Source of the DNA: Bradyrhizobium sp. CB1717
Lineage (GTDB): Bacteria > Pseudomonadota > Alphaproteobacteria > Rhizobiales > Xanthobacteraceae
NCBI RefSeq assembly: GCF_029714325.1
Contig: NZ_CP121666.1
Location: 4,402,001-4,466,000, forward strand
DNA length: 64,000 nucleotides
Reading direction: 5' to 3'
Positions 45,124 through 55,250 of this stretch are shown one piece after another. The notes under the pieces are model-generated. The model was not told where the DNA came from. It ran no database searches and was given only the letters and a program-made list of their open reading frames with translations. A program made the translations under genes and the position numbers. Position 1 is the stretch's first letter. The number at the start of each line of letters is the position of its first letter.

Positions 45124-45864
45124 GCAAGCCGTCATAACGCCTGCCGTCCATTGCTGGCGCGGACGCACCAGAGCCCGCTCCGCCCACTCGCGGGTTCCCG
45201 GACTAGCGCCCGACGGGGATCGAGGACGCTGATTGGGAAGAGGGGCTGGCGCCGGATGCCGGCTGTTCGGCCGGTTGGCCCAGCGCCTGTCCGAGCGAAT
45301 CGATCCGAGCCCTTCATATGAATGTCCAACGCCGCGTCGACCGGCGCCCTTGGGGCGGCTGCTGTCGTGGCCGTGTCCTTGCCAAGTGAGCCATTTCGCG
45401 GCGGGCCGGCATCCCGCCTGAGTCTCCGGCCGATTCCACGATTCGACCGCGTCAGAACCGCAAAGGGGCGACGCTCCGTCCACGCCGCCTCAATTGAGGA
45501 TTTTCAGAGGCGACTGGAACCGTCTCGAAAATGTCAGTAAAAACAGTATGTTGCGAGGGCGCTGTGATCACATCTGCGTGTTATTTGTGCAACACCCGTC
45601 GGAAAACACGCTCCATAGGCCCGGTTCGGAGCGTTCTGTTGTTGTGTGTGCAAGGACGTTCGGTAATTGTGACTGAGCGACGGAGGGGGGCATCCCGAGG
45701 TCGTCCCGTTTTAGGTGGTTCGCTTAAGTCCCTCGCGTTCAGCGGGTGTGTCCGAAGGCGCGAAGCGACTAAGCGGTGAGTTAAGGGACAAGGGAACCAA
45801 CCTTAGGGTGTCGTCACCCAGCGGATCCGGAACCTTCCCTATAGAGCAAACTTGGAGGTTTAAC
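45124..45864. other. 741-bp upstream region of the porin gene
   Basis: No supported gene. The last 330 bp (from about 45540) are AT-richer and contain TGTGATCACATCTGCG, a near-perfect TGTGATCACA palindrome at about 45563-45572 resembling a CRP/FNR-type half-site pair, and a long leader up to GGAGGTTTAAC before the porin ATG. Leader and palindrome may serve porin control. Confidence 0.45.
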
Positions 45865-47472
45865 ATGAAGTTGGTTAAGAGCCTTTTGCTCGGTTCAGCG
45901 GCGGGTCTGATCGCCGTTGGCGGAGCGCAGGCAGCCGATCTCCCCGTGAAGGCCAAGGCGGTCGAATACGTGAAGATCTGCTCCCTGTACGGTGCCGGAT
46001 TCTACTACATCCCGGGCACTGACACCTGCATCAAGCTGGGTGGTTACCTGCGCGCCGAAGTCGCGCTGGGCACCAACTCGGACTTCACTCTGAACCAGAA
46101 CGTTTCGACGCAGGGCGCCAACGGTGCGCGCAACCGTCTGACGAACTACTACACCGCTCGTGCTCGTGAAGACCTGAACATCGACACGCGCACCGCGACC
46201 GAGTACGGCGTCGTCCGTACCTTCTTCGACGGCGTGTTCTCCTGGACCACCGGCAACTACGTCGGCACCGGCAGCGCGACCGGCACCACCGCCTACAGCG
46301 GCGCGCTGGCGACTGCCACGACTCCTGGCGCGACCACCACGTCGCTCTTCGGCTCGGGCGGTGGCTCGGTCAACGGCACCGACGGCAACACCTCGGCTGG
46401 TTCGCTCGGCGTGTACTACGCCTTCATCCAGTTCGCCGGCTTCACGATGGGTAAGGCGGTGTCGCAGTTCGACGCTCCCTGGACCAACTATCCGGGCAAC
46501 AACTTCGACGGTCTCGTCGGCGGTTCCGGCACGGTCACGGGTGTCAACCAGTTCACCTACACCGCTGACTTCGGTCAGGGCATCACGGCGTCGTTCTCGG
46601 CTGAAGATTCGACCTCGTACTATCAGGCCGGCAACCTCAACATGTCCGGTGCGACCGCATCCAGCGTCCTCGGTGCCTCCTACGGCTCCAACGCCATCGG
46701 CGGCTCGCGTTCGCCGAACCTCGTCGGTATGGTGCGTGTTGACCAGGCTTGGGGTCTCTTCCAGGCGTCGGTCGCTGCGCATGACAACCACGTTGCCTAC
46801 TACGGCGCGACCGAGCCGACTGGCCACCCCGACGACAAGTGGGGTTGGGCGGTTCAGCTCGCTCTGTCGATCAAGAACATCCCGACCGGTGCGGGTGACG
46901 TGATCAACATTTCGGGCGTCTACACCGACGGCGCGACCCGCTACAACTTCCAGAACCTCGCGGGCAGCAGCTACGTGATGTTCGGTAGCTCGAGCACCGC
47001 CTACCAGAGCCTCGGCTATGCCTCGGCTCCGGACACCGTGTTCATCACCGGCAGCCAGCAGGAGACGGTCAAGACCTGGGGCTTCCGTGGTGCTTACACC
47101 CACAACTGGGATCCCTACTGGAACACCGCGATCTACGGTGCCTACGCTCAGGCTCAGTTCGGCACCTTGGCCAAGACCACGCTCTGCGGCGCCGGCGGCG
47201 CTGGCGGCGGTGTGATCGGTGCTGGCTTTGCCGGCGTGACCGCCTGTAACCCGGACTTCGCGATCGGCCAGCTCGGTATCATCACCCGCTGGACCCCGGT
47301 CAAGAACCTGACGTTCTCGGCTGACGTCGCCTGGACCCACCTCGACCAGAAGTATGCTGGTACGGTGACCCCGGCCGCTCTGGTCCCGGTTCCCGCCAAG
47401 CCGGTCGCGACCTACGAGCTGAAGGATCAGAACTCGGTCGTTCTGCTCCTCCGCGCTCAGCGCAACTGGTAA
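45865..47472 (+). CDS. Porin (Porin_2 family)
   Basis: 535 residues. Outer-membrane porin with signal peptide [24 protein letters not shown], then [42 protein letters not shown], the family signature with its two cysteines, and alternating aromatic beta strands to LLLRAQRNW, whose last residue is aromatic as outer-membrane insertion requires. Gly/Thr/Ser-rich loops near residues 130-180. The codon use (GGT, CTG, ACC) and strong GGAGG site suggest very high expression. A T-tailed terminator follows. Confidence 0.95.
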   Translation: MKLVKSLLLGSAAGLIAVGGAQAADLPVKAKAVEYVKICSLYGAGFYYIPGTDTCIKLGGYLRAEVALGTNSDFTLNQNVSTQGANGARNRLTNYYTARAREDLNIDTRTATEYGVVRTFFDGVFSWTTGNYVGTGSATGTTAYSGALATATTPGATTTSLFGSGGGSVNGTDGNTSAGSLGVYYAFIQFAGFTMGKAVSQFDAPWTNYPGNNFDGLVGGSGTVTGVNQFTYTADFGQGITASFSAEDSTSYYQAGNLNMSGATASSVLGASYGSNAIGGSRSPNLVGMVRVDQAWGLFQASVAAHDNHVAYYGATEPTGHPDDKWGWAVQLALSIKNIPTGAGDVINISGVYTDGATRYNFQNLAGSSYVMFGSSSTAYQSLGYASAPDTVFITGSQQETVKTWGFRGAYTHNWDPYWNTAIYGAYAQAQFGTLAKTTLCGAGGAGGGVIGAGFAGVTACNPDFAIGQLGIITRWTPVKNLTFSADVAWTHLDQKYAGTVTPAALVPVPAKPVATYELKDQNSVVLLLRAQRNW

Positions 47473-47497
47473 GTTCGGTCTAACGACCTGACAGAGA

Positions 47498-47530
47498 GCC
47501 CCGGCGGGAAACCGCCGGGGCTTTTCTTTT
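47498..47530 (+). terminator. Intrinsic terminator of the porin gene
   Basis: A 10-bp G+C stem (47498-47507 with 47512-47521), GAAA loop and TTTTCTTTT tail, 26 bp after the stop. Confidence 0.95.
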
Positions 47531-47804
47531 GGTGAACCGGCTTGCGACCCGGCAATGTCAGCCGAGCCGGCGCCCCGCTTCCGTGACCGGTCGCTCGCTC
47601 CGGCTCAGCTCGCGGCCTCTCCGCGCTGTCTGCTTAGCCCGAAACGGACCGTTGATCTGGATCAACCCGGAGGAGTGCCGCTTCGTTTCTGTACGCCTCA
47701 CGATTAGTCAAAGACCCCACTTTCGAAAAGCGCCTATCAAGCGAAGCAACTCGTCGCGCGGTGTGAAGCAACGCAGGCCGCTGATGCACGGGCCGGGGGG
47801 CGGG

Positions 47805-48797
47805 ATGAATCTGGCTGATACGAAATCGTTGTCTGGCTCCGGACAATCGTTCGAAGATCCAGCAGGTGAGGCGATGCTTTACGTGCCGGGCGGCACGTTT
47901 CGGATGGGCTCGGATCGGCATTATCCGGAGGAAGCGCCGGCCCATCGCGTTACCGTCGACGGATTCTGGATGGACCGCACGCCGGTCACTAACCGCCAAT
48001 TCCGCAAATTCGTGAACGCGACCGGCTACGTCACTGTCGCCGAACTCACACCTGATGCGAAGGATTATCCGGGCGCTCTGCCGCACATGCTCAAGGCCGG
48101 CTCGCTGGTCTTCACGCCGCCTAAGCGAGCCGTAGACTTGCGCAACTGGACGCAATGGTGGACGTTCAAATTCGGCGCCGACTGGCGCCGTCCCTATGGT
48201 CCGCGCAGCAATATCAGCGGGCTCGACGACCACCCGGTCGTCCACGTCGCCTACCGCGACGTCGAAGCCTATGCCAAATGGGCCGGCAAGGAATTGCCGA
48301 CCGAGGCCGAATGGGAGTTCGCCGCACGCAGCGGACTGGACGGCGCGGAATTCGCTTGGGGTGACGAGCAATTCCCCGGCGGCAGGCATATGGCAAACAC
48401 CTGGCAGGGCAATTTCCCGCACCAGAATCTTGCGGCTGATGGCTTCGAACGCACTTCGCCCGTCACCGCATTCCCGGCCAATGGTTACGGCCTGCACGAC
48501 ATGATCGGGAATGTCTGGGAATGGACAGCCGATTGGTATTCGCAAAAGCACGAAGCCGACGCCCCGAAAGTCTGCTGCATCCCGCAAAATCCTCGCGGCG
48601 GGCCCGAGGGCGCGAGCTACGATTCTTGTCAGCCAAACCTCAGGATTCCGCGCAAGGTGCTTAAAGGCGGCTCGCATCTTTGCGCTCCCAACTACTGCCG
48701 CCGCTATCGTCCGGCCGCGCGTCATGCCGAGCCGATCGACACCTCAGCAAGCCATCTCGGCTTCAGGTGCATCACCAGGAAGAGGATCACATCATGA
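47805..48797 (+). CDS. Formylglycine-generating enzyme (SUMF1 type)
   Basis: 330 residues. Copper-dependent oxygenase that converts the sulfatase active-site Cys to C-alpha-formylglycine. EAMLYVPGGTFRMGSD starts the fold, FWMDRTPVTNRQFRKFVNAT follows, then ELPTEAEWEFAARSG and NVWEWTADWYS, and LKGGSHLCAPNYCRRYRPAA with Cys293 and Cys298 at the two catalytic positions, ending ASHLGFRCITR. Intact. ATG at 47805 has a G-rich site before it; ATG at 47784 is the alternative. The stop overlaps the sulfatase start by 4 bp, matching enzyme and substrate. Confidence 0.95.
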   Translation: MNLADTKSLSGSGQSFEDPAGEAMLYVPGGTFRMGSDRHYPEEAPAHRVTVDGFWMDRTPVTNRQFRKFVNATGYVTVAELTPDAKDYPGALPHMLKAGSLVFTPPKRAVDLRNWTQWWTFKFGADWRRPYGPRSNISGLDDHPVVHVAYRDVEAYAKWAGKELPTEAEWEFAARSGLDGAEFAWGDEQFPGGRHMANTWQGNFPHQNLAADGFERTSPVTAFPANGYGLHDMIGNVWEWTADWYSQKHEADAPKVCCIPQNPRGGPEGASYDSCQPNLRIPRKVLKGGSHLCAPNYCRRYRPAARHAEPIDTSASHLGFRCITRKRITS

Positions 48798-50503
48798 GTA
48801 CAGATAGGATTCCGGAAAAGCCTGAGATGAGCACGAGACCGATCGGCGGAGGATTGAAACGCCGCGATCTCCTGTTGAGCGGTAGTTCTCTCGTCGCCGC
48901 TTCGGCGCTCTCGGCCGTCGGATTGACGACGAGCCCTGCGCAAGCGCAGCAACCGGCACCAGCGCCGGCAGCGGCCGGCCAGCGGCCAAACATCGTCTTC
49001 ATCATGGGTGACGACATCGGCTGGTTCAATATCGGTGCCTACCACCAGGGCATCATGGCAAGCCGGACACCGAACCTCGACAAGCTCGCCGCGGAAGGCA
49101 TGCGCTTCACCGACTACTATGCCGAGGCGAGCTGCACGGCGGGCCGCGCCAACTTCATCACCGGAGAGCTACCGATCCGTACCGGGCTTACCACGGTCGG
49201 CCAGGCAGGTTCCCCGATCGGCATGCCGGCGCAAGCGCCGACCATTGCGACCGCGTTGAAATCCATGGGGTACGCCACGGGGCAGTTCGGCAAGAACCAC
49301 CTCGGCGACCTCAACGAATTCCTGCCGACCATGCACGGCTTCGACGAGTTCTTCGGCTATCTGTACCACCTCGACGCGATGGAAGACCCGGCCCACCGCA
49401 ACTATCCGCAAGCGCTATTGGCCACCGTCGGTCCACGCAACATGGTTCATTCCTGGGCGACCAACGTCGACGATCCGACGGTGCAGACGCGCTGGGGCAA
49501 GATCGGTAAGCAAAGGATCGAGGACTCCGGACCGCTTTATCCAAAGCGGATGGAGACGGTGGATGACGAAATCCTGCAAGCCACCTTCGCCTTTATCGAC
49601 AAGGCCAAGCAGGACAACAAGCCGTTCTTCGTCTGGCTCAACCCCACGCGCATGCACGTCGTCACCCATCTTTCGGAAAAATACGAGAACATGCGCAACT
49701 CGGAAAACGGGTGGTCGGTATCGGAGGGCGGGTTCGCGCAGCTCGACGACATCGTCGGCGCCGTCATGAAGAAGCTCAAGGACGAGGGCTTCGACAACAA
49801 CACGATCGTCGCGTTCACAACCGACAACGGCGCGGAGAACTTCACTTGGCCCGATGGCGGACAGACGCCATTTGCCGGCGGCAAGGGAACGGCGCTGGAA
49901 GGCGGTTTCCGCGTGCCCTGCATGATCCGATGGCCGGGCAAGGTGCCCGCGGGAAAGGTCGAGAACGGCATGATCTCCGGACTAGACTGGTTCCCGACCT
50001 TCGTCGCCGCCGCCGGCAATCCGAATATCGCCGACGAGTTGAGGAAGGGAAAGCAGCTCGGCGACAAGACCTACAAGGTCTACCTCGACGGGTACAACCA
50101 GATGGACCTGATTACCGGAAAAGGTCCGTCTGCCCGCCACTCGATCTTCTACTTCACTGAGGGCACATTGAGCGCGGTGCGCATCGACGACTTCAAATAT
50201 CGCTTCACCGATCAGCCGGGCGGCTGGCTGGGAGGCACGGTCAAGGTTGATTGGCCGATCCTCACCAATATCCGCCTTGATCCCTTCGAACGTACGAACT
50301 TGCCCAACGGCGATAAGGGATCGTTGGCATTCTATAACTGGTTTGCTTACGAGTTCTGGCGGTTCCAGTTCGTGCAGCAGGAGGTGGGCAAGCTCGCCCA
50401 AACTGCAATCGAGTTCCCACCGATGCAGAAGGGTGCGAGCTTCAACCTGGAAGCCGTCAAGGAGCAGATAGAGAAGGCCATGCAGTCGCACGCTGGCAAG
50501 TAG
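48794..50503 (+). CDS. Tat-exported arylsulfatase (type I sulfatase)
   Basis: 569 residues. Twin-arginine signal LKRRDLLLSGSSLVAASALS, so exported folded after modification. Sulfatase core: NIVFIMGDDIGW (two calcium-site Asp near 73-74), and SCTAGRANFITG with Cys114 in a CxAxR site to be made formylglycine. GQFGKNHLGDLNEF carries the conserved Lys/His, and FTTDNGAENFTWPDGGQTPF the later metal ligands. Hydrolyses sulfate esters (aryl or carbohydrate). Cotranslated with the formylglycine-generating enzyme. Confidence 0.95.
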   Translation: MSTDRIPEKPEMSTRPIGGGLKRRDLLLSGSSLVAASALSAVGLTTSPAQAQQPAPAPAAAGQRPNIVFIMGDDIGWFNIGAYHQGIMASRTPNLDKLAAEGMRFTDYYAEASCTAGRANFITGELPIRTGLTTVGQAGSPIGMPAQAPTIATALKSMGYATGQFGKNHLGDLNEFLPTMHGFDEFFGYLYHLDAMEDPAHRNYPQALLATVGPRNMVHSWATNVDDPTVQTRWGKIGKQRIEDSGPLYPKRMETVDDEILQATFAFIDKAKQDNKPFFVWLNPTRMHVVTHLSEKYENMRNSENGWSVSEGGFAQLDDIVGAVMKKLKDEGFDNNTIVAFTTDNGAENFTWPDGGQTPFAGGKGTALEGGFRVPCMIRWPGKVPAGKVENGMISGLDWFPTFVAAAGNPNIADELRKGKQLGDKTYKVYLDGYNQMDLITGKGPSARHSIFYFTEGTLSAVRIDDFKYRFTDQPGGWLGGTVKVDWPILTNIRLDPFERTNLPNGDKGSLAFYNWFAYEFWRFQFVQQEVGKLAQTAIEFPPMQKGASFNLEAVKEQIEKAMQSHAGK

Positions 50504-50528
50504 GATATGCGGCGACGTGCGCCCCAAG

Positions 50529-50592
50529 CCCGGGAGTGGCGCGAGCTGCCGGTCTGACCCGCGACATCGGCAGCTCTCGGCGCGCTCCCGGG
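50529..50592 (+). terminator. Long imperfect hairpin after the sulfatase
   Basis: Arms of about 24 bp (CCCGGGAG...GAGCTGCCGG and its near complement) with a 14-nt loop, 26 bp after the stop, between convergent genes. No T-tract; it may end both transcripts. Confidence 0.5.
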
Positions 50593-50672
50593 ATGGGGAT
50601 GGCTCGCCTGAGGGGCGCATGTCCGGCGGTTGCCACCGATGCTCTCGGCCGTGAATCGAGAGGCGGCCGTCT

Positions 50673-53150
50673 CTACTCCACGCTGCCGGCGCCGCGGCGC
50701 AAATCGGCCTCGATCTGCAGCCGCGTGCCGCCGCCGAACCGGGCGCGATAGACCTGAAGGTTCTCCATGATCCGCTGCACGTAATTGCGTGTTTCGGAGA
50801 AGGGGATCAGCTCGACCCAGTCGACCGCGTCGACCTTGGGGTCGCGCGGGTCGCCGTAGCGGTCGATCCACTTCTTCACGCTGCCGCGACCGGCATTGTA
50901 GGCGGCAAAGGTCATGATGTAGGAGCCGCGATAATCCTCCAGCAGCCCGCCGAGCTCGGCGGAGCCGAGCGTGGCGTTGTAGACCGAATCGTTCTTGAGC
51001 CGCCCAAGATCGTAGGTCGCGCCGTGCCGCTTGCAGACATAGCGTGCCGCATCAGGCGTCACCTGCATCAGCCCGTAGGCCTGGGCCGGCGAGACCACTG
51101 ACGGATTGAACGCGCTCTCCTGCCGCGCGATGGCGTAGACGATGCTGCGCTCGACCTCGGGGCCGATCGGGGTGAATTGCGGGATGCCGTTGACGGGGTA
51201 GGCATAGAAGTCGAACGGCAGGCCGCGGTTGAGCGCGGCCTTGCCGAGAAGCAGCATGCCGCGCGCATCGCTGTAGCGCTGGGTCAGCTCGCCGAGGCCG
51301 GCAAGCGCCTCGGGATCGCCGTTCTCGCCCATGTCGGCGAGCATCGGTATTGCCATTTCGCGCTCGTCGAGCTCGTAGAGCAGTTGCGCGGCGCGCACGA
51401 TCTCCAGCCGTTCGGCGCCGCGACCGCGCGGCTGGCTGTTCAGCTCGATCTGCGGCAGGCCGAGTTTTGCGCGCGCGAGCTGGCCGTAATAGCTGGTGGA
51501 CTGCTCAGCGGCGCGGGCGTAGGCGTTGCGCGCCTCCTGCTGGCGGCCCGAGGCTTCCGCGGCGCGGCCCTGCCAATAGCCGGCGCGCGCCAGCGTGGTC
51601 GGATTGACACTGCCGACGCCGATGCGGGCGAAATGCTGGGCGGCGGTCGTGGGGTCGTTGAGGAAGCGCAGCGCGATCCAGCCGGCGGTGAATTCCTGCT
51701 CGGTCTTGTAGATGTCGCGCGAGGGCAGCGCGGCATCGCGCGCGATCAGATAGGCGCTGCGGAATTCCTCGGTGTCGATCATCTTGCGCGCCAAAAGGCG
51801 CCGCTCGATCCACCATTCGTCGAGATTGTAGAGACGGTTCGGATCCTTCGGAGCCGACAGCATCAGCTGGGCGGCCTCAGTGAACTTCTCTTCACGTCGC
51901 AGCAGCTGGATCTTGCTGAAGAGGAAGCCGGGATCGTTGTGCAGCTCGCGCGGCACCGCCTCGAGCAATGCGCGCGCGTTCGGCGCCTTCTTGACGGAGG
52001 CGATGCGGGCCTTGGCGAGCGCGACATAGCCGGCGCCCAGGCGTTTTGCGGCGCGCAGCGCGGCCTCGTTCTCGCTGCCGTAGAGCAGGGTGTCCATCCG
52101 CGCCTTCTGGTCGCCCGCCGTCAGCAGGGCGCCGAACTGGTCGAGGGCGTTGTTCTCGGTGTCCTCCGACATCGGATCGCTGCGCCAGGCCTCGCGCACC
52201 AGCCGCTCGGCATTGGCGCGGTCGCCGCGTGCCAGCATCGCCCTGGCGAGCGTGAAGCGGCCCTTGGCGGACACCGGGGATTCATTCTCGAACCAGGACC
52301 ACGCGACGGACTCGTCGCGCCTGTCGTCCCACATCGCAGCCTCCAGGCGGCGGCGCAGGAAGGTCTGCGACGGCCAGCTCGGATTGGCGGAGAGGAAGCC
52401 GCGATAGCGCTCGACGGTGGCGCCATTGTCCTCGCTGCGCAGGATGATCCATTCCGCAAGTTTTCGCGCGACTGGATCGGAGATGGAGGCGGCGTAATTG
52501 CTGGCATCGCCCGGCTTGCGCTTGCGCACGAGCTCGATGACGTTCTCCAGCGTGTCCTTGTCGGCTTGCGACGTCGACGAGGTCGCCGCGACGGCGGCCG
52601 GCGTCACCGGCTTGCGCGGTGCCGCGTGCTGGCGGGTTGCCGGCGCCAGCACGGGCGCTGCGATGGGTTTTGCGGGGGCCGGGGCGGTTGGCCTGATGGT
52701 GGCCGTCACGGCCGGGGCGGGGGCTGCTTTGGGGGACGAGCCGCTGGCGGTCGGCTGTGATTTCGGCGCCGGGGCTGCAGCCGCTGGCTTCGGCTTGTCC
52801 TTCCCGGAGTCCTTGCCTGCGGTCTTGCCAGTATCCTTGGCTGCATCCTTGGCCGGCTTCTTCGCTGCGTCCTTGGCCGGGGCGCCGGCCGCCCCCTTGC
52901 TCGAGCCTTTGGTTGCGTCCTTGCCGGTTCCCTTAGCAGTGTCCTTGGCGGATCCTTTCGCGGTGTCCTTGGCAGCTTGCTTCGCGGGTTCCTTGGTCCC
53001 GTCTGCGGGCGTTTCGTTGGACTTGGCGAGGGCGACGCAGCCGACCGACAGCCCTGCCATCAGGCTCACGACCAGACCGGCGGATCGCCAGGCGGCACGA
53101 GGAAAGGAGGTCACGGCGTTTTGTCGCCCCGAATCAGTGAAGTGGCTCAA
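50673..53150 (-). CDS. Soluble lytic murein transglycosylase (Slt70-like)
   Basis: 825 residues. Cleaves the MurNAc-GlcNAc bond to give 1,6-anhydro products in the periplasm. Signal region in the first 45 residues (SAGLVVSLMAGLSVGCVALA), then a long Ala/Lys/Asp/Gly tract of AKDTAKGSAKDTAKGTGKDA type (residues 55-120), a proline-rich stretch, an alpha-helical superhelix, and the C-terminal SLT domain with the catalytic Glu in IARQESAFNPSVVS, AYGLMQVTP and TFAAYNAGRGSVKKWID. Longer than E. coli Slt70 (645) because of the low-complexity linker. Confidence 0.93.
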   Translation of the reverse strand: MSHFTDSGRQNAVTSFPRAAWRSAGLVVSLMAGLSVGCVALAKSNETPADGTKEPAKQAAKDTAKGSAKDTAKGTGKDATKGSSKGAAGAPAKDAAKKPAKDAAKDTGKTAGKDSGKDKPKPAAAAPAPKSQPTASGSSPKAAPAPAVTATIRPTAPAPAKPIAAPVLAPATRQHAAPRKPVTPAAVAATSSTSQADKDTLENVIELVRKRKPGDASNYAASISDPVARKLAEWIILRSEDNGATVERYRGFLSANPSWPSQTFLRRRLEAAMWDDRRDESVAWSWFENESPVSAKGRFTLARAMLARGDRANAERLVREAWRSDPMSEDTENNALDQFGALLTAGDQKARMDTLLYGSENEAALRAAKRLGAGYVALAKARIASVKKAPNARALLEAVPRELHNDPGFLFSKIQLLRREEKFTEAAQLMLSAPKDPNRLYNLDEWWIERRLLARKMIDTEEFRSAYLIARDAALPSRDIYKTEQEFTAGWIALRFLNDPTTAAQHFARIGVGSVNPTTLARAGYWQGRAAEASGRQQEARNAYARAAEQSTSYYGQLARAKLGLPQIELNSQPRGRGAERLEIVRAAQLLYELDEREMAIPMLADMGENGDPEALAGLGELTQRYSDARGMLLLGKAALNRGLPFDFYAYPVNGIPQFTPIGPEVERSIVYAIARQESAFNPSVVSPAQAYGLMQVTPDAARYVCKRHGATYDLGRLKNDSVYNATLGSAELGGLLEDYRGSYIMTFAAYNAGRGSVKKWIDRYGDPRDPKVDAVDWVELIPFSETRNYVQRIMENLQVYRARFGGGTRLQIEADLRRGAGSVE

Positions 53151-53340
53151 GATCTAGCTGAATCTGATTGAATATGCGGACAAAATACCAACAGCCGCTT
53201 ACTTCCGGCGGGTTTGCACCACCACCGCGGCAAAATCGCGGCCTAAACGGTGCGTCCCGCGGCAGCGGCCCTTTTACCGGCGGGATAGACCCGATATGTA
53301 TGGGGCTTGCTCTCAAGATTGCCGCGTACGGAGGAAGTCC

Positions 53341-54231
53341 ATGGCAGCCAAGACGAAATTCCGGGGGTCGTTCACCGCCTTGGTCACGCCGTTCAAGAAC
53401 GGCTCGCTGGACGAGGCGGCGTTCCGCTCCCTGGTGAACTGGCAGATCTCGGAGGGCACCAATGGCCTCGTCCCGGTCGGCACCACCGGCGAGAGCCCGA
53501 CGCTGAGCCATGACGAGCACAAGAAGGTCGTCGAATGGTGCATCGCTGAGGCCAAGGGCCGCGTCCCGGTCATCGCGGGCGCCGGCTCCAATTCGACCAA
53601 GGAGGCGATCGAGCTCTCCCAGCACGCCGAGAAGGCGGGCGCGGACGCCGTGCTGATCGTGACGCCCTATTACAACAAGCCGACCCAGGAAGGGATGTAT
53701 CAGCACTTCAAGGCGATCAACGATGCGATCGGGATTCCGATCATCATCTACAACATCCCGCCGCGCTCGGTGATCGACATGTCGGTCGACACCATGAAGC
53801 GGCTGTGGGAGCTGAAGAACATCGCCGGCGTCAAGGATGCCACCGCCAGCATGGTTCGGGTGTCGCAGCAGCGCGCGGCGCTGGGCGAGGACTTCAACCA
53901 GCTCTCCGGCGAGGACGCCACCATCATCGGCTACATGGCCCATGGCGGCCATGGCTGCATTTCGGTGACGTCGAACGTCGCGCCCCGCCTGTGCTCGGAG
54001 TTCCACGCCGCCTGGCAGAAGGGCGATCATGCCACGGCGCTGAAGCTGCATGACAAGCTGATGCCGCTGCACAACAACCTCTTCATCGAGAGCAATCCGG
54101 CGCCGATCAAGTACGCGATGTCGCTGCTCGGCAAGCTCGACGAGACGCTGCGGCTGCCGATGGTGCCGGTCTCCGAACCGACGCGCGTTGCGGTGCGCAG
54201 TGCCATGGTGCACGCCGGACTGATCAACTGA
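53341..54231 (+). CDS. dapA: 4-hydroxy-tetrahydrodipicolinate synthase
   Basis: 296 residues. First step of the lysine/diaminopimelate branch, condensing pyruvate and aspartate semialdehyde. [10 protein letters not shown] (47-56), TPYYNKP around Tyr110-111, Tyr137 in [10 protein letters not shown] and the Schiff-base Lys165 in GVKDAT are all conserved; TIM-barrel lengths are normal. ATG at 53341 has GGAGGAAG upstream; the frame is open 15 codons earlier. Followed on the same strand by mscL, smpB and the peroxiredoxin. Confidence 0.97.
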   Translation: MAAKTKFRGSFTALVTPFKNGSLDEAAFRSLVNWQISEGTNGLVPVGTTGESPTLSHDEHKKVVEWCIAEAKGRVPVIAGAGSNSTKEAIELSQHAEKAGADAVLIVTPYYNKPTQEGMYQHFKAINDAIGIPIIIYNIPPRSVIDMSVDTMKRLWELKNIAGVKDATASMVRVSQQRAALGEDFNQLSGEDATIIGYMAHGGHGCISVTSNVAPRLCSEFHAAWQKGDHATALKLHDKLMPLHNNLFIESNPAPIKYAMSLLGKLDETLRLPMVPVSEPTRVAVRSAMVHAGLIN

Positions 54232-54259
54232 AGCGCTGACCAAACCGGGGGAGCTTTTC

Positions 54260-54700
54260 ATGGGGGTCGATGAAAAGGGCATGCGGATGCTCAAGGAGTT
54301 CCGCGAGTTCGCCATGAAGGGCAATGTCGTCGACCTCGCGGTCGGCGTCATCATCGGCGCTGCCTTCGGCGCCATCGTCACCTCGCTGGTCGGCGACGTC
54401 ATCATGCCGCTCATCGGTGCCGCCACCGGCGGGCTCGACTTCTCGAATTACTTCATTCCCTTGTCGAAGGCGGTCACTGCCACCAACTTGGCGGATGCGA
54501 AAAAGCAAGGCGCGGTGCTTGCTTACGGTAGCTTCCTCACGCTGACGATCAACTTCATCATCATCGCCTTCGTGCTGTTCCTGGTGATCCGTGCCATGAA
54601 CACGCTGAAGCGGAAGGAGGAGGCGGCGCCCGCCGAGCCGGCGAAGCCGTCGGCAGAGGTCGTGCTGCTCACCGAGATCCGCGATCTCCTCAAGAAGTGA
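54260..54700 (+). CDS. mscL: Large-conductance mechanosensitive channel
   Basis: 146 residues. Homopentameric inner-membrane channel that opens under membrane tension in osmotic downshift. [20 protein letters not shown] (N-terminal helix and pore start), [20 protein letters not shown] (first transmembrane helix) and a second one ([20 protein letters not shown]), then the C-terminal bundle ([13 protein letters not shown]). Start has GGGGGAGC. Length normal. Confidence 0.96.
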   Translation: MGVDEKGMRMLKEFREFAMKGNVVDLAVGVIIGAAFGAIVTSLVGDVIMPLIGAATGGLDFSNYFIPLSKAVTATNLADAKKQGAVLAYGSFLTLTINFIIIAFVLFLVIRAMNTLKRKEEAAPAEPAKPSAEVVLLTEIRDLLKK

Positions 54701-54772
54701 CGCGCGCACTTCGTCCAAACTGTTAGCATCGCTGCGTATCTCGATCAGGTTTTTTGCCAGGTTTTGTAGGTC

Positions 54773-55246
54773 ATGGCCGACAAGAACGAACGTCCGATCA
54801 AGGTCATGGCGGAAAATCGCAAGGCCCGCTTCAACTATGCGATCGAAGACACGATCGAGGCGGGCATTGCGCTCACCGGCACCGAGGTCAAGTCGATCCG
54901 CAACGGCAAGAGCACGATCGCCGAATCCTACGCCGACTCCAAGGACGGCGAGATCTGGCTGATCAACGCCACCATTCCAGAATATCTCCAGGGCAACCGC
55001 TTCAATCACGAGCCGAAGCGGCCGCGCAAGCTGCTGCTGCATCGCCGGCAGATCAACAAGCTGATGGGCGCGGTCGACCGCGAGGGCATGACGCTGATCC
55101 CGCTCAAGCTTTACTTCAACGAGCGCGGGCGCGCCAAATTGCAGCTCGCGGTTGCCAAGGGCAAGAAGCTGCACGACAAGCGCGAGAGCGAGAAGAAGCG
55201 CGACTGGAGCCGTGAGAAGGGCCGGCTGATGCGGGCGAGGGGATAG
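54773..55246 (+). CDS. smpB: SsrA-binding protein
   Basis: 157 residues. Partner of tmRNA in ribosome rescue. [20 protein letters not shown] and [20 protein letters not shown] at residues 25-50, then [20 protein letters not shown] and the basic C-terminal tail ([20 protein letters not shown]) that enters the decoding centre. Length normal. 72 bp after mscL and 4 bp before the peroxiredoxin. Confidence 0.97.
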   Translation: MADKNERPIKVMAENRKARFNYAIEDTIEAGIALTGTEVKSIRNGKSTIAESYADSKDGEIWLINATIPEYLQGNRFNHEPKRPRKLLLHRRQINKLMGAVDREGMTLIPLKLYFNERGRAKLQLAVAKGKKLHDKRESEKKRDWSREKGRLMRARG

Positions 55247-55250
55247 TGAG

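Noticed and set aside
45895..47340. 481-codon minus-strand frame opposite the porin
   Set aside because: Gly/Arg/Val-rich mirror of the porin's codon use; no start site and no domains.
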